A DNA stretch of 64,000 bases, taken from the NCBI RefSeq assembly GCF_010731655.1, contig NZ_AP022619.1, forward strand, positions 4,154,001 through 4,218,000, given 5' to 3'. This DNA comes from Mycobacterium paraseoulense (lineage in GTDB: Bacteria > Actinomycetota > Actinomycetes > Mycobacteriales > Mycobacteriaceae). The notes under the pieces are model-generated. The model worked only from the letters and a program-made list of their open reading frames with translations, ran no database searches and was not told the DNA's origin. This document shows positions 16,763 to 25,347 of the stretch, piece by piece. Positions within the stretch are counted from its first letter, which is position 1. Each line of letters begins with the position of its first letter. The position numbers and the translations under genes are program-made.

Positions 16763-19090
16763 GTGGCAGCTCAAGCGCCGTTCGCGGACTGGCGCGTGCT
16801 GGAGTTGTCCAACGGGATCGCGGTGTCCTACTGCGGCAAGATGTTCGCCGACGCCGACGCCGAAGTGGTGAAAATCGAGTCGGCGCAAGGGGATTCGTTA
16901 CGCAGGCGCTCCGCCGGCGGGCCCGCCGGGACGCTGTTCGGCTACCTGGCCGCGGGCAAGAAATCGGTGACCGGCGGCGGCCAGGCGGAGATCGCCGCGC
17001 TCCTGGCCGGCGCCGACATCGTGCTCACCGACCTGACCGACGGTTGGACGCTCGACGAAATCACGGCCCACACCGGCGCTTCGGCGGTGGTGGTCGCCGT
17101 GACACCGTTCGGCACGACGGGACCCTACGTAGACGATCGCGTGATCGCCAACGAGTTCATCCTGCAGGCATTGTGCGGCTCGATCGCCGGCCGCGGCTGG
17201 CCGGAGGACGAACCGGTGCAGGCCGGCGGGCAGCTCGGCGAGTTCCTGGCGGGCACCTTCGCCGCCGCGGTCGCCGCGGCCACCGCCCGGCACGCGGCGC
17301 GCAGCGGCCGCGGCGAGGTCGTCGACGTCTCGACGTACGAAGCGATGGTCATCGCGATGGGCGGGCTGTCGGCCATGTCGGCCAGCGTGCTGGGCGCGGA
17401 CTCCCTGCTGGGCCGGCGCAGTCTGGAACTGCCCTCGATCGTCCCGACGGCCGACGGGATGGTGGGCTTCTGCACCATCACGGCGCAGCAGTTCCAGGAC
17501 TTCCTGGTGCTCATCGATCGCGCCGATCTGCTCGACGACGCCGAGCTGGCATCGTTCGACGGGCGGGTCGCCCGCCGCGACGAGTTCCTCGCCATGGTGA
17601 CCCGGTGGACCCAGTCGCGCACCACGCAGGAGATCGTCGACCTCGCGGTCGCCTTCCGCATCCCGGTGGCCCCCATCGGAACACCCGAAATGCTGCCCAA
17701 GATCGACCATTTCGTGGAACGCGGGGTGTTCGTCGAATCCGGGGCCGGCGGGCTGCAGCCGAGGGTGCCGTATCGCAGCGACGCGATGGCGACGAGGCCA
17801 CCGGGGCGGCCGCCGCGGCTCGGCGCCGACAACGGCCGGGTCCGCTGGCCGCCACGACCGTCCCCGCCCCGGGGCGCCGGGGCCGGCGCACTCCCGTTGG
17901 CTGACACGCGGATCACCGATTTCACCGCCTTCTGGGCGGGGCCGGTCGCCACACAATTGCTGGCGGCTCTGGGCGCCGACGTGATCAAGGTCGAGGGGGT
18001 CCGCCGGCCCGACGGCATGCGGTTCTCCGCCGGCCGCCCGCCCAGCTGGGACCAGTGGTGGGAGTGGGGCCCGGTCTTCCTGTGCAGCAACAACAACAAG
18101 CGCGGCGTGAGCGTCGAACTCAGCACCGAGGCCGGGCGGGCCATCGCGCTGGAGCTCGTCGCCGCAAGCGATCTGGTCATCGAGAACTTCTCGCCCCGGG
18201 TAATGACGAACTTCGGTCTGGGCTGGGACGCCGTGCGCGCGGCCAACCCGCGCGCCATCATGGTGCGGATGCCGGCATTCGGGCTCGACGGTCCCTGGCG
18301 GGACCGCGTGGGCTTCGCCCAGACGATGGAGCAGGCGACCGGTATGGCGTGGATGACCGGCCACGCCGACGGGCCTCCCGTGATTCCGCGCGGCGTGTGC
18401 GACCCGATCGCGGGCCTGCACGCGGCCTTCGCCGCGGTGGCCGCGCTGGTGATCCGCGACCGCGACGGGAGTGGGATGCACGTGGAGTCCACCATGGTGG
18501 AGGCGGCGTTGAACGTGGCCGCCGAGATGATGCTGGAGTACTCCCGCAACGGGATCGCGATGCGGCGCAACGGTAATCGGGGCCCCGGCGCCTGCCCTCA
18601 GGGCGTCTACCGTTGCCGGGGGGATGACGACTGGCTGGCGCTGTCCGCGACGGACGACGACGCGCGGGTGGCATTGGCGCGGCTGCTCGGCCGGCCGCCC
18701 GACGGCGACTGGCGGGAGCGGCCGGACGAAAGCGACAGGCTCATCTCGGACTGGACGGCGCGCCGGTCGGTGGCCGAAGCGGTCGAAGCGCTGCGCGCGG
18801 CAGGGGTGGCCGCCGCGCCCGTCACGCCGGCGGCGGCACTCCTGAGCGACCCGCACCTGCGCACGCGCGGTTTCTGGGAAACCGTCGATCACCCGGTCGC
18901 CGGTTCCTTCCTGTGCACGGGAATGCCGTTCGCGTTCCTCGGCCGGCCGCGGCGCTGGATCCGCCGGGTGCCGCCCCTCTACGGCCAGCACACCGGCGAG
19001 GTCCTGACGGAGCTGTTGGGGCGCAGCCAACAAGATCTGTCGGCGTTGCGGCAGTCGGGGACCGTCAGCGACCGGCCGGCGGGCCTGTGA
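16763..19090 (+). CDS. double CaiB/BaiF (family III) CoA-transferase
   Basis: A 775-residue fusion of two family III CoA-transferase units. The first half begins FADWRVLELSNGIAVSYCGKMFAD and has KIESAQGDSLRRRS. The second begins near residue 380 with DTRITDFTAFWAGPVATQLLAALGADVIKVEG and contains NNNKRGVSVEL and VIENFSPRVMTNFGLGWDA. The catalytic aspartate region (FAQTMEQATG / DPIAGLHAAFA) is best preserved in the second half. I chose GTG at 16763, 2 bp after the upstream stop, because homology starts there. Expected role: move CoA from a donor acyl-CoA to the pathway acid. Fusion may replace the usual intertwined dimer. Confidence 0.87.
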   Translation: MAAQAPFADWRVLELSNGIAVSYCGKMFADADAEVVKIESAQGDSLRRRSAGGPAGTLFGYLAAGKKSVTGGGQAEIAALLAGADIVLTDLTDGWTLDEITAHTGASAVVVAVTPFGTTGPYVDDRVIANEFILQALCGSIAGRGWPEDEPVQAGGQLGEFLAGTFAAAVAAATARHAARSGRGEVVDVSTYEAMVIAMGGLSAMSASVLGADSLLGRRSLELPSIVPTADGMVGFCTITAQQFQDFLVLIDRADLLDDAELASFDGRVARRDEFLAMVTRWTQSRTTQEIVDLAVAFRIPVAPIGTPEMLPKIDHFVERGVFVESGAGGLQPRVPYRSDAMATRPPGRPPRLGADNGRVRWPPRPSPPRGAGAGALPLADTRITDFTAFWAGPVATQLLAALGADVIKVEGVRRPDGMRFSAGRPPSWDQWWEWGPVFLCSNNNKRGVSVELSTEAGRAIALELVAASDLVIENFSPRVMTNFGLGWDAVRAANPRAIMVRMPAFGLDGPWRDRVGFAQTMEQATGMAWMTGHADGPPVIPRGVCDPIAGLHAAFAAVAALVIRDRDGSGMHVESTMVEAALNVAAEMMLEYSRNGIAMRRNGNRGPGACPQGVYRCRGDDDWLALSATDDDARVALARLLGRPPDGDWRERPDESDRLISDWTARRSVAEAVEALRAAGVAAAPVTPAAALLSDPHLRTRGFWETVDHPVAGSFLCTGMPFAFLGRPRRWIRRVPPLYGQHTGEVLTELLGRSQQDLSALRQSGTVSDRPAGL

Positions 19091-19091
19091 C

Positions 19092-19433
19092 ATGGCGGTC
19101 ACCCTGTGCGTGCCACCCCGGCCCGGCGAATTGTGCGCGCCGGTGCGCTTTTTGGTGCGCGAGGACTCGGTGGTGATGGAACTGACCGCCCGGCATCGCA
19201 TCACCGGCGTCGAATGGGACGAGCGCGAGCGCGCGGTGGTGATGGTCGTCGAGATCACCGACCCGCAGACGGCGCGTCCCGTGGACGTGCGGATCGACGT
19301 CGTGGAACGGCGTCCGGCCACCGGGGGGCCGCCCCCCGACGTCCGGACCACGACGATCGGGACCATCACCCGTGACGGGCGGCAGTACGACGTCGTCGGC
19401 ACCTATCTCGGCGTCGTGGCGGACGAAAACTAA
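19092..19433 (+). CDS. hypothetical protein in the CoA-ester island
   Basis: A 113-residue protein I do not recognise. It starts at ATG 19092, 1 bp after the CoA-transferase stop, and ends 17 bp before the second thiolase, so it is part of the operon. It is beta-rich with alternating charged strands (TGVEWDERERAVVMVVEI, DVRIDVVERRP) and has no signal peptide or membrane helix. Position between enzymes suggests an accessory role, but nothing in the sequence shows what. Confidence 0.65.
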   Translation: MAVTLCVPPRPGELCAPVRFLVREDSVVMELTARHRITGVEWDERERAVVMVVEITDPQTARPVDVRIDVVERRPATGGPPPDVRTTTIGTITRDGRQYDVVGTYLGVVADEN

Positions 19434-19450
19434 ACGCGAAGGATCACGAC

Positions 19451-20611
19451 GTGGCAAGCACGAAACGCACCGCGGCGATCGTCGGGGTGCACAACACCCG
19501 GCAGGGCCGGCGCCTGGAGGGCGAGACCTCACGGAGCCTGGCACTGACCGCCATCCGCGGCGCGCTCGACGACGCGGGCCTGTGCCTCGACGACGTCGAC
19601 GGGATCAGTGCCGGGCCGCTGTCCACCGCGCTCATCTACGACCTGCGCCTCGGCCCGGCCTGGCAGGGGCTCGCCTTCGGCGTCGGCATGATCACCGAGG
19701 CGGCGGCCGCCATCGAGCACGGCATGGCCGACGTGGTGGTGCTGGTCGCGGCCCAGGCCGGGGAATACCGCGACCACGAGGCCACGGCGCCGTGGACCCG
19801 GCCCGAAAACGAATTCGTCGCGCCCTGGGGCATGTTCACCACCGCCGAGTTCGCGCTCATCGCGCGCCGCCACATGCACGCCTACGGCACCACCCGCGAA
19901 CAGCTGTCGATCGTGGCCGCGACCATCCGCAACAACGGATCACGCAACCCCCACGCCGTCTACTACCAACGCGGACCGTTTGCGCCCGACGACATCACCG
20001 CGTCCCGGCCCATCGCCGACCCGTTTCATCTGCTGGACTGCGCCACCACCTCCGAAGGCGGGTGCGCCCTGGTCGTGGCCAACGTCGAAAAGACCGATGG
20101 CGCAAGCCAACCCATCTTCATGCTGGGCAGCGGCGCGGACTTCCACGGCCCGTCCTACCAGCATCCGCCGGCGTGGGACCTGGCCGGGCGGGGGGACCGA
20201 TACGCCAACGGGGTGGTCGGCCGGCGCGCGGCCGAGCGCGCCTTCCGCCACGCCGGGTTGCGGCCCGACGACATCGACGTGCTGGAGCTCTACGACCCGT
20301 TCTCCTTCGAAATCATCCGCCAGCTCGAGGCGTTCGGGTTCTGCGGCGAGGGCGAGGGGGGACCGTTCGTCGCCGACGGCCACATCGCGATCGACGGCAG
20401 CCATCCCATCACCACCGACGGAGGAACCATGTCGTTCAGCCACGCGGGTTCCAATCCGCAGATGATGCAGCGGGCCGTCCGGGCCGTCGAGCAGCTGCGC
20501 GGCCAGGCCGGCGAACTTCAGGTCCCCGATGCCCATATCGCGTTGTGCAGCAACGGGGGAGCGGGGGCCTTATTCACCACGCTGCTGATCCTGGGGGACG
20601 AACCGCTGTGA
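19451..20611 (+). CDS. second thiolase (SCP-x/Ltp-like)
   Basis: A 386-residue thiolase-fold protein, only distantly similar to the one at 13.6 kb. Features include AAIVGVHNTRQGRRLEGE, GMITEAAAAIEHGMADVVV, ALVVANVEKTD, LELYDPFSFEIIRQLEAFGF and the C-terminal LCSNGGAGALFTTLLIL. A GTG start at 19451 follows GAAGGA. It overlaps the next DUF35 gene by 4 bp, so the two probably form a complex. Two separate thiolase/DUF35 pairs in one island suggest two carbon-carbon cleavage steps, or one thiolase and one aldolase-type step. Confidence 0.86.
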   Translation: MASTKRTAAIVGVHNTRQGRRLEGETSRSLALTAIRGALDDAGLCLDDVDGISAGPLSTALIYDLRLGPAWQGLAFGVGMITEAAAAIEHGMADVVVLVAAQAGEYRDHEATAPWTRPENEFVAPWGMFTTAEFALIARRHMHAYGTTREQLSIVAATIRNNGSRNPHAVYYQRGPFAPDDITASRPIADPFHLLDCATTSEGGCALVVANVEKTDGASQPIFMLGSGADFHGPSYQHPPAWDLAGRGDRYANGVVGRRAAERAFRHAGLRPDDIDVLELYDPFSFEIIRQLEAFGFCGEGEGGPFVADGHIAIDGSHPITTDGGTMSFSHAGSNPQMMQRAVRAVEQLRGQAGELQVPDAHIALCSNGGAGALFTTLLILGDEPL

Positions 20612-21030
20612 CCTCCGACGCCCTGCGCCCACAGACCGGTCCGGTGCCCCATGCCAGCAGCCACCTGAGCCTGCCCTTCTGGCAGGGCTGCCGGTCGGAG
20701 GAGCTGTGGTATCAGCGCTGCGACGCCTGCGGGTACCCGAACTTTCCGCCGACCGAGCACTGCCGCCAATGCCTTTCGGCCCAGGTGCGCTGGGAGCGCA
20801 GCGCCGGCCTGGGCGAGATCTACAGCTGGACGGTGGTTCACCGGCCGGTGACGGCTGAATTCTCCCCGCCCTACGCGCCCGCGATCGTCACGCTGGACGA
20901 GGGCTACCAGATGCTGACCAACGTCGTCGGCGTGGCGCCGGAGGAGTTGCGGATCGGCATGCGCGTGCGGGTTCAGTTTCACGCCGTCGCTCCCGACGTG
21001 ACCCTGCCCTACTTCACCGGCCAGGACTAG
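20608..21030 (+). CDS. DUF35 zinc-ribbon/OB-fold protein
   Basis: A 140-residue DUF35 protein with an intact rubredoxin-like zinc ribbon: CDACGYPNFPPTEHCRQC at about residues 37-54 (two C-x-x-C pairs). The OB-fold follows (GEIYSWTVVHRPV, APAIVTLDEGYQML, LRIGMRVRVQF). The GTG start at 20608 overlaps the thiolase stop (GTGA). It is the presumed partner subunit of the thiolase encoded just upstream. The contrast with its cysteine-free paralogue at 14817 is notable. Confidence 0.87.
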   Translation: MTSDALRPQTGPVPHASSHLSLPFWQGCRSEELWYQRCDACGYPNFPPTEHCRQCLSAQVRWERSAGLGEIYSWTVVHRPVTAEFSPPYAPAIVTLDEGYQMLTNVVGVAPEELRIGMRVRVQFHAVAPDVTLPYFTGQD

Positions 21031-21036
21031 GCAACC

Positions 21037-21690
21037 GTGAGCCCCCGGCGCACCAGCAACGGCCTGCCGGTAACCGCCTACCTGGTACTCGGCGTGCTCG
21101 CCGCCAACGACGAGCAGCTCACCGCGGGCGAGATCAAGATGCGCGCCGAGCTGTCCGTCGGCCACTTCTACTGGTCGCCGTCGGTCAGTCACGTGCGGCG
21201 CGAGCTGAACCGCTTGCTGGCGCGCGGCATGGTCGGCGAGATCGGCGCCCAAGCGGGCAAGCGGGCGATCACGCTCTACGAGACCACCGACGACGGACGT
21301 GACGCGCTGCGCCGGTGGGTGCAACACTTCCCCGGCCAGGACCAGGTCGTCATCAAGCACCCCGTCATCCTCAAGACCTGGCTCGCCCGCGGCGAGGACC
21401 CCGACCTCATCGTCGACACCCTGGACCGGCACCTCGAGGCGACCCGGGCGCGGCTGGACGAGGCGCTGTGGTCGCGTCAGCGGTCGCGTGAACTCGGCAT
21501 CAGCGCCGACCCGGACCAGCGCTTCTCGTTCGCCGTCCTGGACTACGCGATCCGCGGCCTGTATGCGGAGCTCTCCAACATCACGCAGCTGCGCGACGAG
21601 ATCGCCGGCGGCACAACGCGAGACCCCGTCAAGCGGGTGCGACGGTCGAAGGGCCAGATCCGCCGCCGGGTACCCCCGAGCCCGGACTAG
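21037..21690 (+). CDS. PadR family transcriptional regulator
   Basis: A 217-residue regulator with a PadR winged helix at residues 10-95: TAYLVLGVLAANDEQLTAGEI, SVSHVRRELNRLLARGMV, then the wing and TDDGRDALRRW. A C-terminal coiled-coil helical region (about 120-190) fits the PadR dimerisation domain. A GTG start at 21037, 6 bp after the DUF35 stop, makes it the last gene of the forward operon. It may sense an aromatic or acyl intermediate. Its 3' end overlaps the convergent FadD gene by 62 bp. Confidence 0.85.
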   Translation: MSPRRTSNGLPVTAYLVLGVLAANDEQLTAGEIKMRAELSVGHFYWSPSVSHVRRELNRLLARGMVGEIGAQAGKRAITLYETTDDGRDALRRWVQHFPGQDQVVIKHPVILKTWLARGEDPDLIVDTLDRHLEATRARLDEALWSRQRSRELGISADPDQRFSFAVLDYAIRGLYAELSNITQLRDEIAGGTTRDPVKRVRRSKGQIRRRVPPSPD

Positions 21691-23272
21691 GCGCGGCGAC
21701 CGCGTAGGCGGTGCCGCGCGCCTCGCGCTCCCACAGCGTTTCCCCCGCACCGATAGCCGTTCCTTCGGCGATCAGTTGGCGCTTGAGCACCTTGTGAGTG
21801 GCGGTGCTCGGCAGGTCGGCGGCGACGCGGACGTAGCGTGGGCGGGCCTTCGGGGACAGGTCGGGCTGAGCGTCGAGGAATGCCTCGAACGCGTCGGGGT
21901 CCAGGGTGTGCCCCTCGTTGAGCACGATCGCCGCCATCACCTGGTCGCCGACGCGCTCGTCCGGGACGGCGTACACGGCTACACGGTTGATCGAGTTGTG
22001 CCGCAACAGGATTCGCTCGATCGGTGCGGCGGCGAGGTTCTCCCCGTCCACCCGCATCCAATCGGCGGTGCGGCCGGCCAGGTAAATCCAGCCGTCGGCG
22101 TCACGGTAGGCGAGGTCACCCGACCAGTACATGCCGTGGCGCAGGCGTTCGGCGTTGGCGTCCGGGTCGTTGTAGTAGCCGGTGAAGAATCCCGATCCCG
22201 CCGTGTTGACCAACTCGCCCACGGCCTCGTCGGCATTGACCAGGGCGCCGTCGGCGTCGAACCGCGCGACCGCGCACTCGGTGACGGTGTCGCCGTTGTA
22301 GATCGCCACCCCGTCGACCCCTTTGCCGATCGAACCCTTCGGCGTGCCGGGTTCGCGGATCACGATGACCGCGTTCTCGGTCGAGCCGAAGCCGTCCTCC
22401 ACCTGCACGCCGAAGCGGCGCGCGAACTCCTCGATGTCCTTGTCGTTGGCCTCGTTGCCGAATGCCACCCGCAGGGGATTGTCGGCGTCGTCGTCGCGCT
22501 CGGGTGTGGCCAGGATGTAGGCGAGCGGCTTGCCCACGTAGTTCATGTACGTCGCGCCGTAATGGCGGACGTCGTCGAGGAAGCTGCTGGCCGAGAATTT
22601 CGCCGGCACGATCGCGGCGCCGGAGACCACCGCGGGCGCCCAGCCGGCGACGACGGCGTTGGAGTGGAACAGCGGCATCGACACGTAGCAGGTGTCCTGC
22701 TCGGAGAGCGCGAAGCGCTCGACCAGGTTGATGCCGGCGAACGTCGCCATCAGGTGCGACACCTGCACCGCCTTGGGATTCCCGCTCGTTCCCGAGGTGA
22801 AGATCATCATGAACGGGTCCATCGCGGTCACCTGCCGGTGCGGCTCCAGTTCGCCGGCCCCTTCGATGAACTCGGCCCACTGCGGGGTGGAGGTGTCGAG
22901 GATGTGCGTGCCCTCGAGGTCCAGGCCGTCCAGCAGCGGCCGGTGTTCGGCGTCGGTGACGAGGAACTGGCAATGCGCGCGCCGGACGTCGGCCGCCAGC
23001 GCCTCGCCGCGCCGGGTGTCGTTCAGGCCGCACAGCACGTAGCCGCCCAGGCCCGCCGCGGCCATCTGGGCCAGCATCTCGGGGTTGTTGCCCAGCAGGG
23101 CGCCGACATGCATCGGCCGGCCCGGGTCGGCCGCGGAGATCAGGGCCGCCGCTCGCTGCGCCGCTCCCGCCAGGTACTGACTCCAACTCCACTGCAGGCC
23201 GCGGTGTTTGACCGCGACGCCCGGGTCGGACAAGCGCCTGCGCAGCAGCGCCTGAATCGTGTCGTCAGTCAT
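21629..23272 (-). CDS. acyl-CoA synthetase (FadD17-like)
   Basis: A 547-residue AMP-forming ligase. Motifs: MIFTSGTSGNPKAVQVSH (ATP/AMP loop), FGNEANDKDIEEFARRFG, DGFGSTENAV (adenylate site), YWSGDLAYRDADGWIYLAGRTADWMRVDGENL (hinge) and STATHKVLKRQL with the C-terminal catalytic lysine. ATG at 23272 is preferred over GTG at 23305 because the operator (23311-23328) would then leave room for a leader. It resembles mycobacterial FadD17, which belongs to steroid side-chain metabolism, but the symbol is not certain. It would load the island's acid onto CoA. The shared operator places it in the same regulon as the dehydrogenase 10 kb away. Confidence 0.86.
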   Translation of the reverse strand: MTDDTIQALLRRRLSDPGVAVKHRGLQWSWSQYLAGAAQRAAALISAADPGRPMHVGALLGNNPEMLAQMAAAGLGGYVLCGLNDTRRGEALAADVRRAHCQFLVTDAEHRPLLDGLDLEGTHILDTSTPQWAEFIEGAGELEPHRQVTAMDPFMMIFTSGTSGNPKAVQVSHLMATFAGINLVERFALSEQDTCYVSMPLFHSNAVVAGWAPAVVSGAAIVPAKFSASSFLDDVRHYGATYMNYVGKPLAYILATPERDDDADNPLRVAFGNEANDKDIEEFARRFGVQVEDGFGSTENAVIVIREPGTPKGSIGKGVDGVAIYNGDTVTECAVARFDADGALVNADEAVGELVNTAGSGFFTGYYNDPDANAERLRHGMYWSGDLAYRDADGWIYLAGRTADWMRVDGENLAAAPIERILLRHNSINRVAVYAVPDERVGDQVMAAIVLNEGHTLDPDAFEAFLDAQPDLSPKARPRYVRVAADLPSTATHKVLKRQLIAEGTAIGAGETLWEREARGTAYAVAAPSPGSGVPGGGSGPSTVAPA

Positions 23273-23310
23273 CGGTCTCAAATCACCTTCACTCTGCCTG
23301 GCCACTGCGA

Positions 23311-23328
23311 GACGAGACGGTCCGTCTT
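23311..23328. promoter_or_regulatory. operator 2, identical to the site before the acyl-CoA dehydrogenase
   Basis: GACGAGACGGTCCGTCTT, the same 18 bases as at 11291-11308, with central palindrome AGACGG-T-CCGTCT at 23315-23327. It is about 40 bp upstream of the FadD ATG, where a repressor would block transcription. Confidence 0.7.
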
Positions 23329-23647
23329 ATGGTAGCGACCAGTTGAGGGTCGCAAAATCGCGGCAGTCGATCGACGTCGTCGGCACCGGACTGGCAGGGC
23401 CGTCCACCACCCCGTGTTGTGAGAGTTCATCCCAGATTTGCCCAGGATTCCCTACCGAACACTGCGTGTATCGCGGCCCCCTCCGTATTGAACGGCGAAC
23501 ATTGCCTCATGCTGTTTGAGTTGCACAGGTCGCTGATTCTGCTCAGGAATCGAGCGCGAGAATTCCATCGCCAAGTCTCACAATCACGATCGACGGATCT
23601 CTCCGGCCGGTGGCGCGATGGTGGTCGACTGGCCGCGCTCCCCGCCG
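23329..23647. other. 319-bp intergenic region without a gene
   Basis: This lies between operator 2 and the 3' end of the SDR gene. It is less GC-rich around 23400-23560 than its surroundings. I see no ribosome site with a family-like reading frame, no strong hairpin followed by T residues and no insertion-sequence signature. Confidence 0.5.
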
Positions 23648-24418
23648 CTATCCGCCCACCATCATCAGACCGCCATCGACCGCCAGCAGCTGCCCCGTGA
23701 TGAAGCCCGAACCGGGCCCGGCCAGAAAGACCAGCATCGGGCCCAGATCCCGGGCGGGATCCCCCAGTCTCCCGCCCAGGGGGATCATCATCTGCATCTG
23801 CTGGTCGATGAACGCACTCGCGTCGGGGCCGAGGAACTCGCGCAGCCGGTCGGCGCCGGCCGTCTGCACCGCAGGCGCCAGCGCGTTGACGGTGATCTTG
23901 TCCGCCGCCCAGGCCTTGGCGGCCGAGCGCGTCCACGCCTGGACCGCGCCCTTGGTCGCGGCGTAGACGGCCGAGATCGGGCTGCCCATCACGGCTTCGG
24001 ACGAGCCGAAGTTGATTATCCTGCCGCCCTTCGGGTCCTGGCCCTTCATGACGGAGTAGGCGGCCTGATTGGTCAGGATGGTCGCCTTGACGTTGGTGTC
24101 CAACAGGAACGAGATCTCGTCGACGCCGATGTAACCGGGAATGCCGGCCTGCCACAGCCCCGCGGCGTTCACCAACACGTCGAGCCCACCCATGCGTTCG
24201 GTGGCCTGCCGCACCATCGCCGAGACGGCGTCGGCGTCTCGCACGTCGCACTGCAGCCAGCCGGCCGCGAGGCCGTCCGGCGGCGGCGTCTGGTGATAGG
24301 TGGCGGCGACCTCGGCCCCGGCCTCGCTGAAGGCTCGCACGGCGGTCGCGCCGATCCCGGTCGCACCGCCGGTGACCAGGATCCGCCGGCCCCGCAGCGG
24401 TGGCGTCGTGTCTGACAT
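23648..24418 (-). CDS. short-chain dehydrogenase/reductase
   Basis: A 256-residue classical SDR. Cofactor motif TGGATGIGATA at residues 15-25, NAAG at about 90, catalytic S (NFGSSEAV), Y-x-x-x-K in YAATKGAVQAW, and a C-terminal GQLLAVDGGLMMVGG. The acidic residue after strand 2 is missing, and the segment VAATYHQTPP is more like an NADP-type or unusual cofactor pocket. ATG at 24418 was chosen as the start of homology. It lies 32 bp downstream of the alpha/beta hydrolase on the same strand, so they are likely one operon under the divergent TetR gene. Confidence 0.87.
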   Translation of the reverse strand: MSDTTPPLRGRRILVTGGATGIGATAVRAFSEAGAEVAATYHQTPPPDGLAAGWLQCDVRDADAVSAMVRQATERMGGLDVLVNAAGLWQAGIPGYIGVDEISFLLDTNVKATILTNQAAYSVMKGQDPKGGRIINFGSSEAVMGSPISAVYAATKGAVQAWTRSAAKAWAADKITVNALAPAVQTAGADRLREFLGPDASAFIDQQMQMMIPLGGRLGDPARDLGPMLVFLAGPGSGFITGQLLAVDGGLMMVGG

Positions 24419-24450
24419 GCGCAAGACGCTACCGCCGGCGGGGCGGGTGG

Positions 24451-25281
24451 TTACGTGCGCACCGCGATCGTCGACAACAGGTCGGCGAGCCGGTCCGGCT
24501 GGTCGATCATCGAGAATGTCCTGGCGCCTTCGATGACCTCGAGGCGGGCGTTGGGGATGGTGGCGGCCAGGCGGGCGCCGTCCTCCTGCTCGAAGAACAC
24601 ATCGTCGGCCGACCACGCGATCAGGGTGGGCTTGTCGAACTCGGGCAGCCGGGCCGCGACGCCCGTCGTCACCTCCGTGCGCATCGACAGGGTGAACTGG
24701 CGCAGGTCTTCGGCGATGTGCGGGTCGGACAGCCCCGGTCGCACCCACGCCTCGGTGAGGTCGTCGATGTTGCGGTGCGCCAGCCCGTCGAACGCGCGCT
24801 TGCGCGCCGCCGGCACCCGCATGGCCTGGGAGACGGCCCGAAACGTCGCTTTCGTCTTGGCCGCCAGGATCACCGGCTTGAGGATCGGTGGCGGAAAATG
24901 TTCGAACGCATCGCAACTCGTGAGCACCAGGGCGCCGAGCCGCTCGGGGTGGTGCACGGCCACGAGTTGGGTGACGACCCCGCCCGTGTCGTTGCCCACC
25001 AGCACCACGTCCTCGAGGTCGAGCGCGGTCAGCACCTGGGCGACCATCCCCGCGACCCCGGTGATGCTCCGATCGGCGCCGCGCCGCAACGGCTCCGGAT
25101 GCGCGCCCAGCGGCCACGTCGGTGCGATGCACCGCAGCCCGCGGTCGGCCAGGCGTTCGCTGACCTGGCGCCACAGCTGGCCGCCCATCATGTAGCCGTG
25201 CACGAAAACGACCGGCCTGCCGCTTTCGGGTCCGGTTGCTTCGTAATGGATGGTTCCGGCACTAATGTCGATCGTCGACAT
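24451..25281 (-). CDS. alpha/beta hydrolase with Asp nucleophile, no canonical His
   Basis: A 276-residue alpha/beta hydrolase. The oxyanion strand is VVFVHGYMMGG; the nucleophile elbow is VGNDTGG with Asp98 in place of serine, as in haloalkane dehalogenases and epoxide hydrolases. LIAWSADDVFF supplies the acid. The position where a GAGHF-type histidine would sit reads EGARTFSMIDQP, so the usual catalytic base is absent or located elsewhere. It may therefore be a non-hydrolytic or divergent member. It is first in an operon with the SDR and divergent from a TetR gene across a region with three TTACNAACAG half-sites. Confidence 0.82.
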   Translation of the reverse strand: MSTIDISAGTIHYEATGPESGRPVVFVHGYMMGGQLWRQVSERLADRGLRCIAPTWPLGAHPEPLRRGADRSITGVAGMVAQVLTALDLEDVVLVGNDTGGVVTQLVAVHHPERLGALVLTSCDAFEHFPPPILKPVILAAKTKATFRAVSQAMRVPAARKRAFDGLAHRNIDDLTEAWVRPGLSDPHIAEDLRQFTLSMRTEVTTGVAARLPEFDKPTLIAWSADDVFFEQEDGARLAATIPNARLEVIEGARTFSMIDQPDRLADLLSTIAVRT

Positions 25282-25306
25282 AGAGAACTCCTACCTCGGG
25301 ATACAT

Positions 25307-25342
25307 TTACAAACAGGCTGTCTGTTCGTAAGTTACCAACAG
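25307..25342. promoter_or_regulatory. triple half-site operator TTACNAACAG
   Basis: 25307-25331 is an inverted repeat: TTACAAACAG, a 5-nt centre, then CTGTTCGTAA, with one mismatch. A third copy, TTACCAACAG, follows at 25333-25342 directly before the TetR ATG. The spacing would allow cooperative binding by the TetR protein and control of both directions. Confidence 0.65.
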
Positions 25343-25347
25343 GTTGT

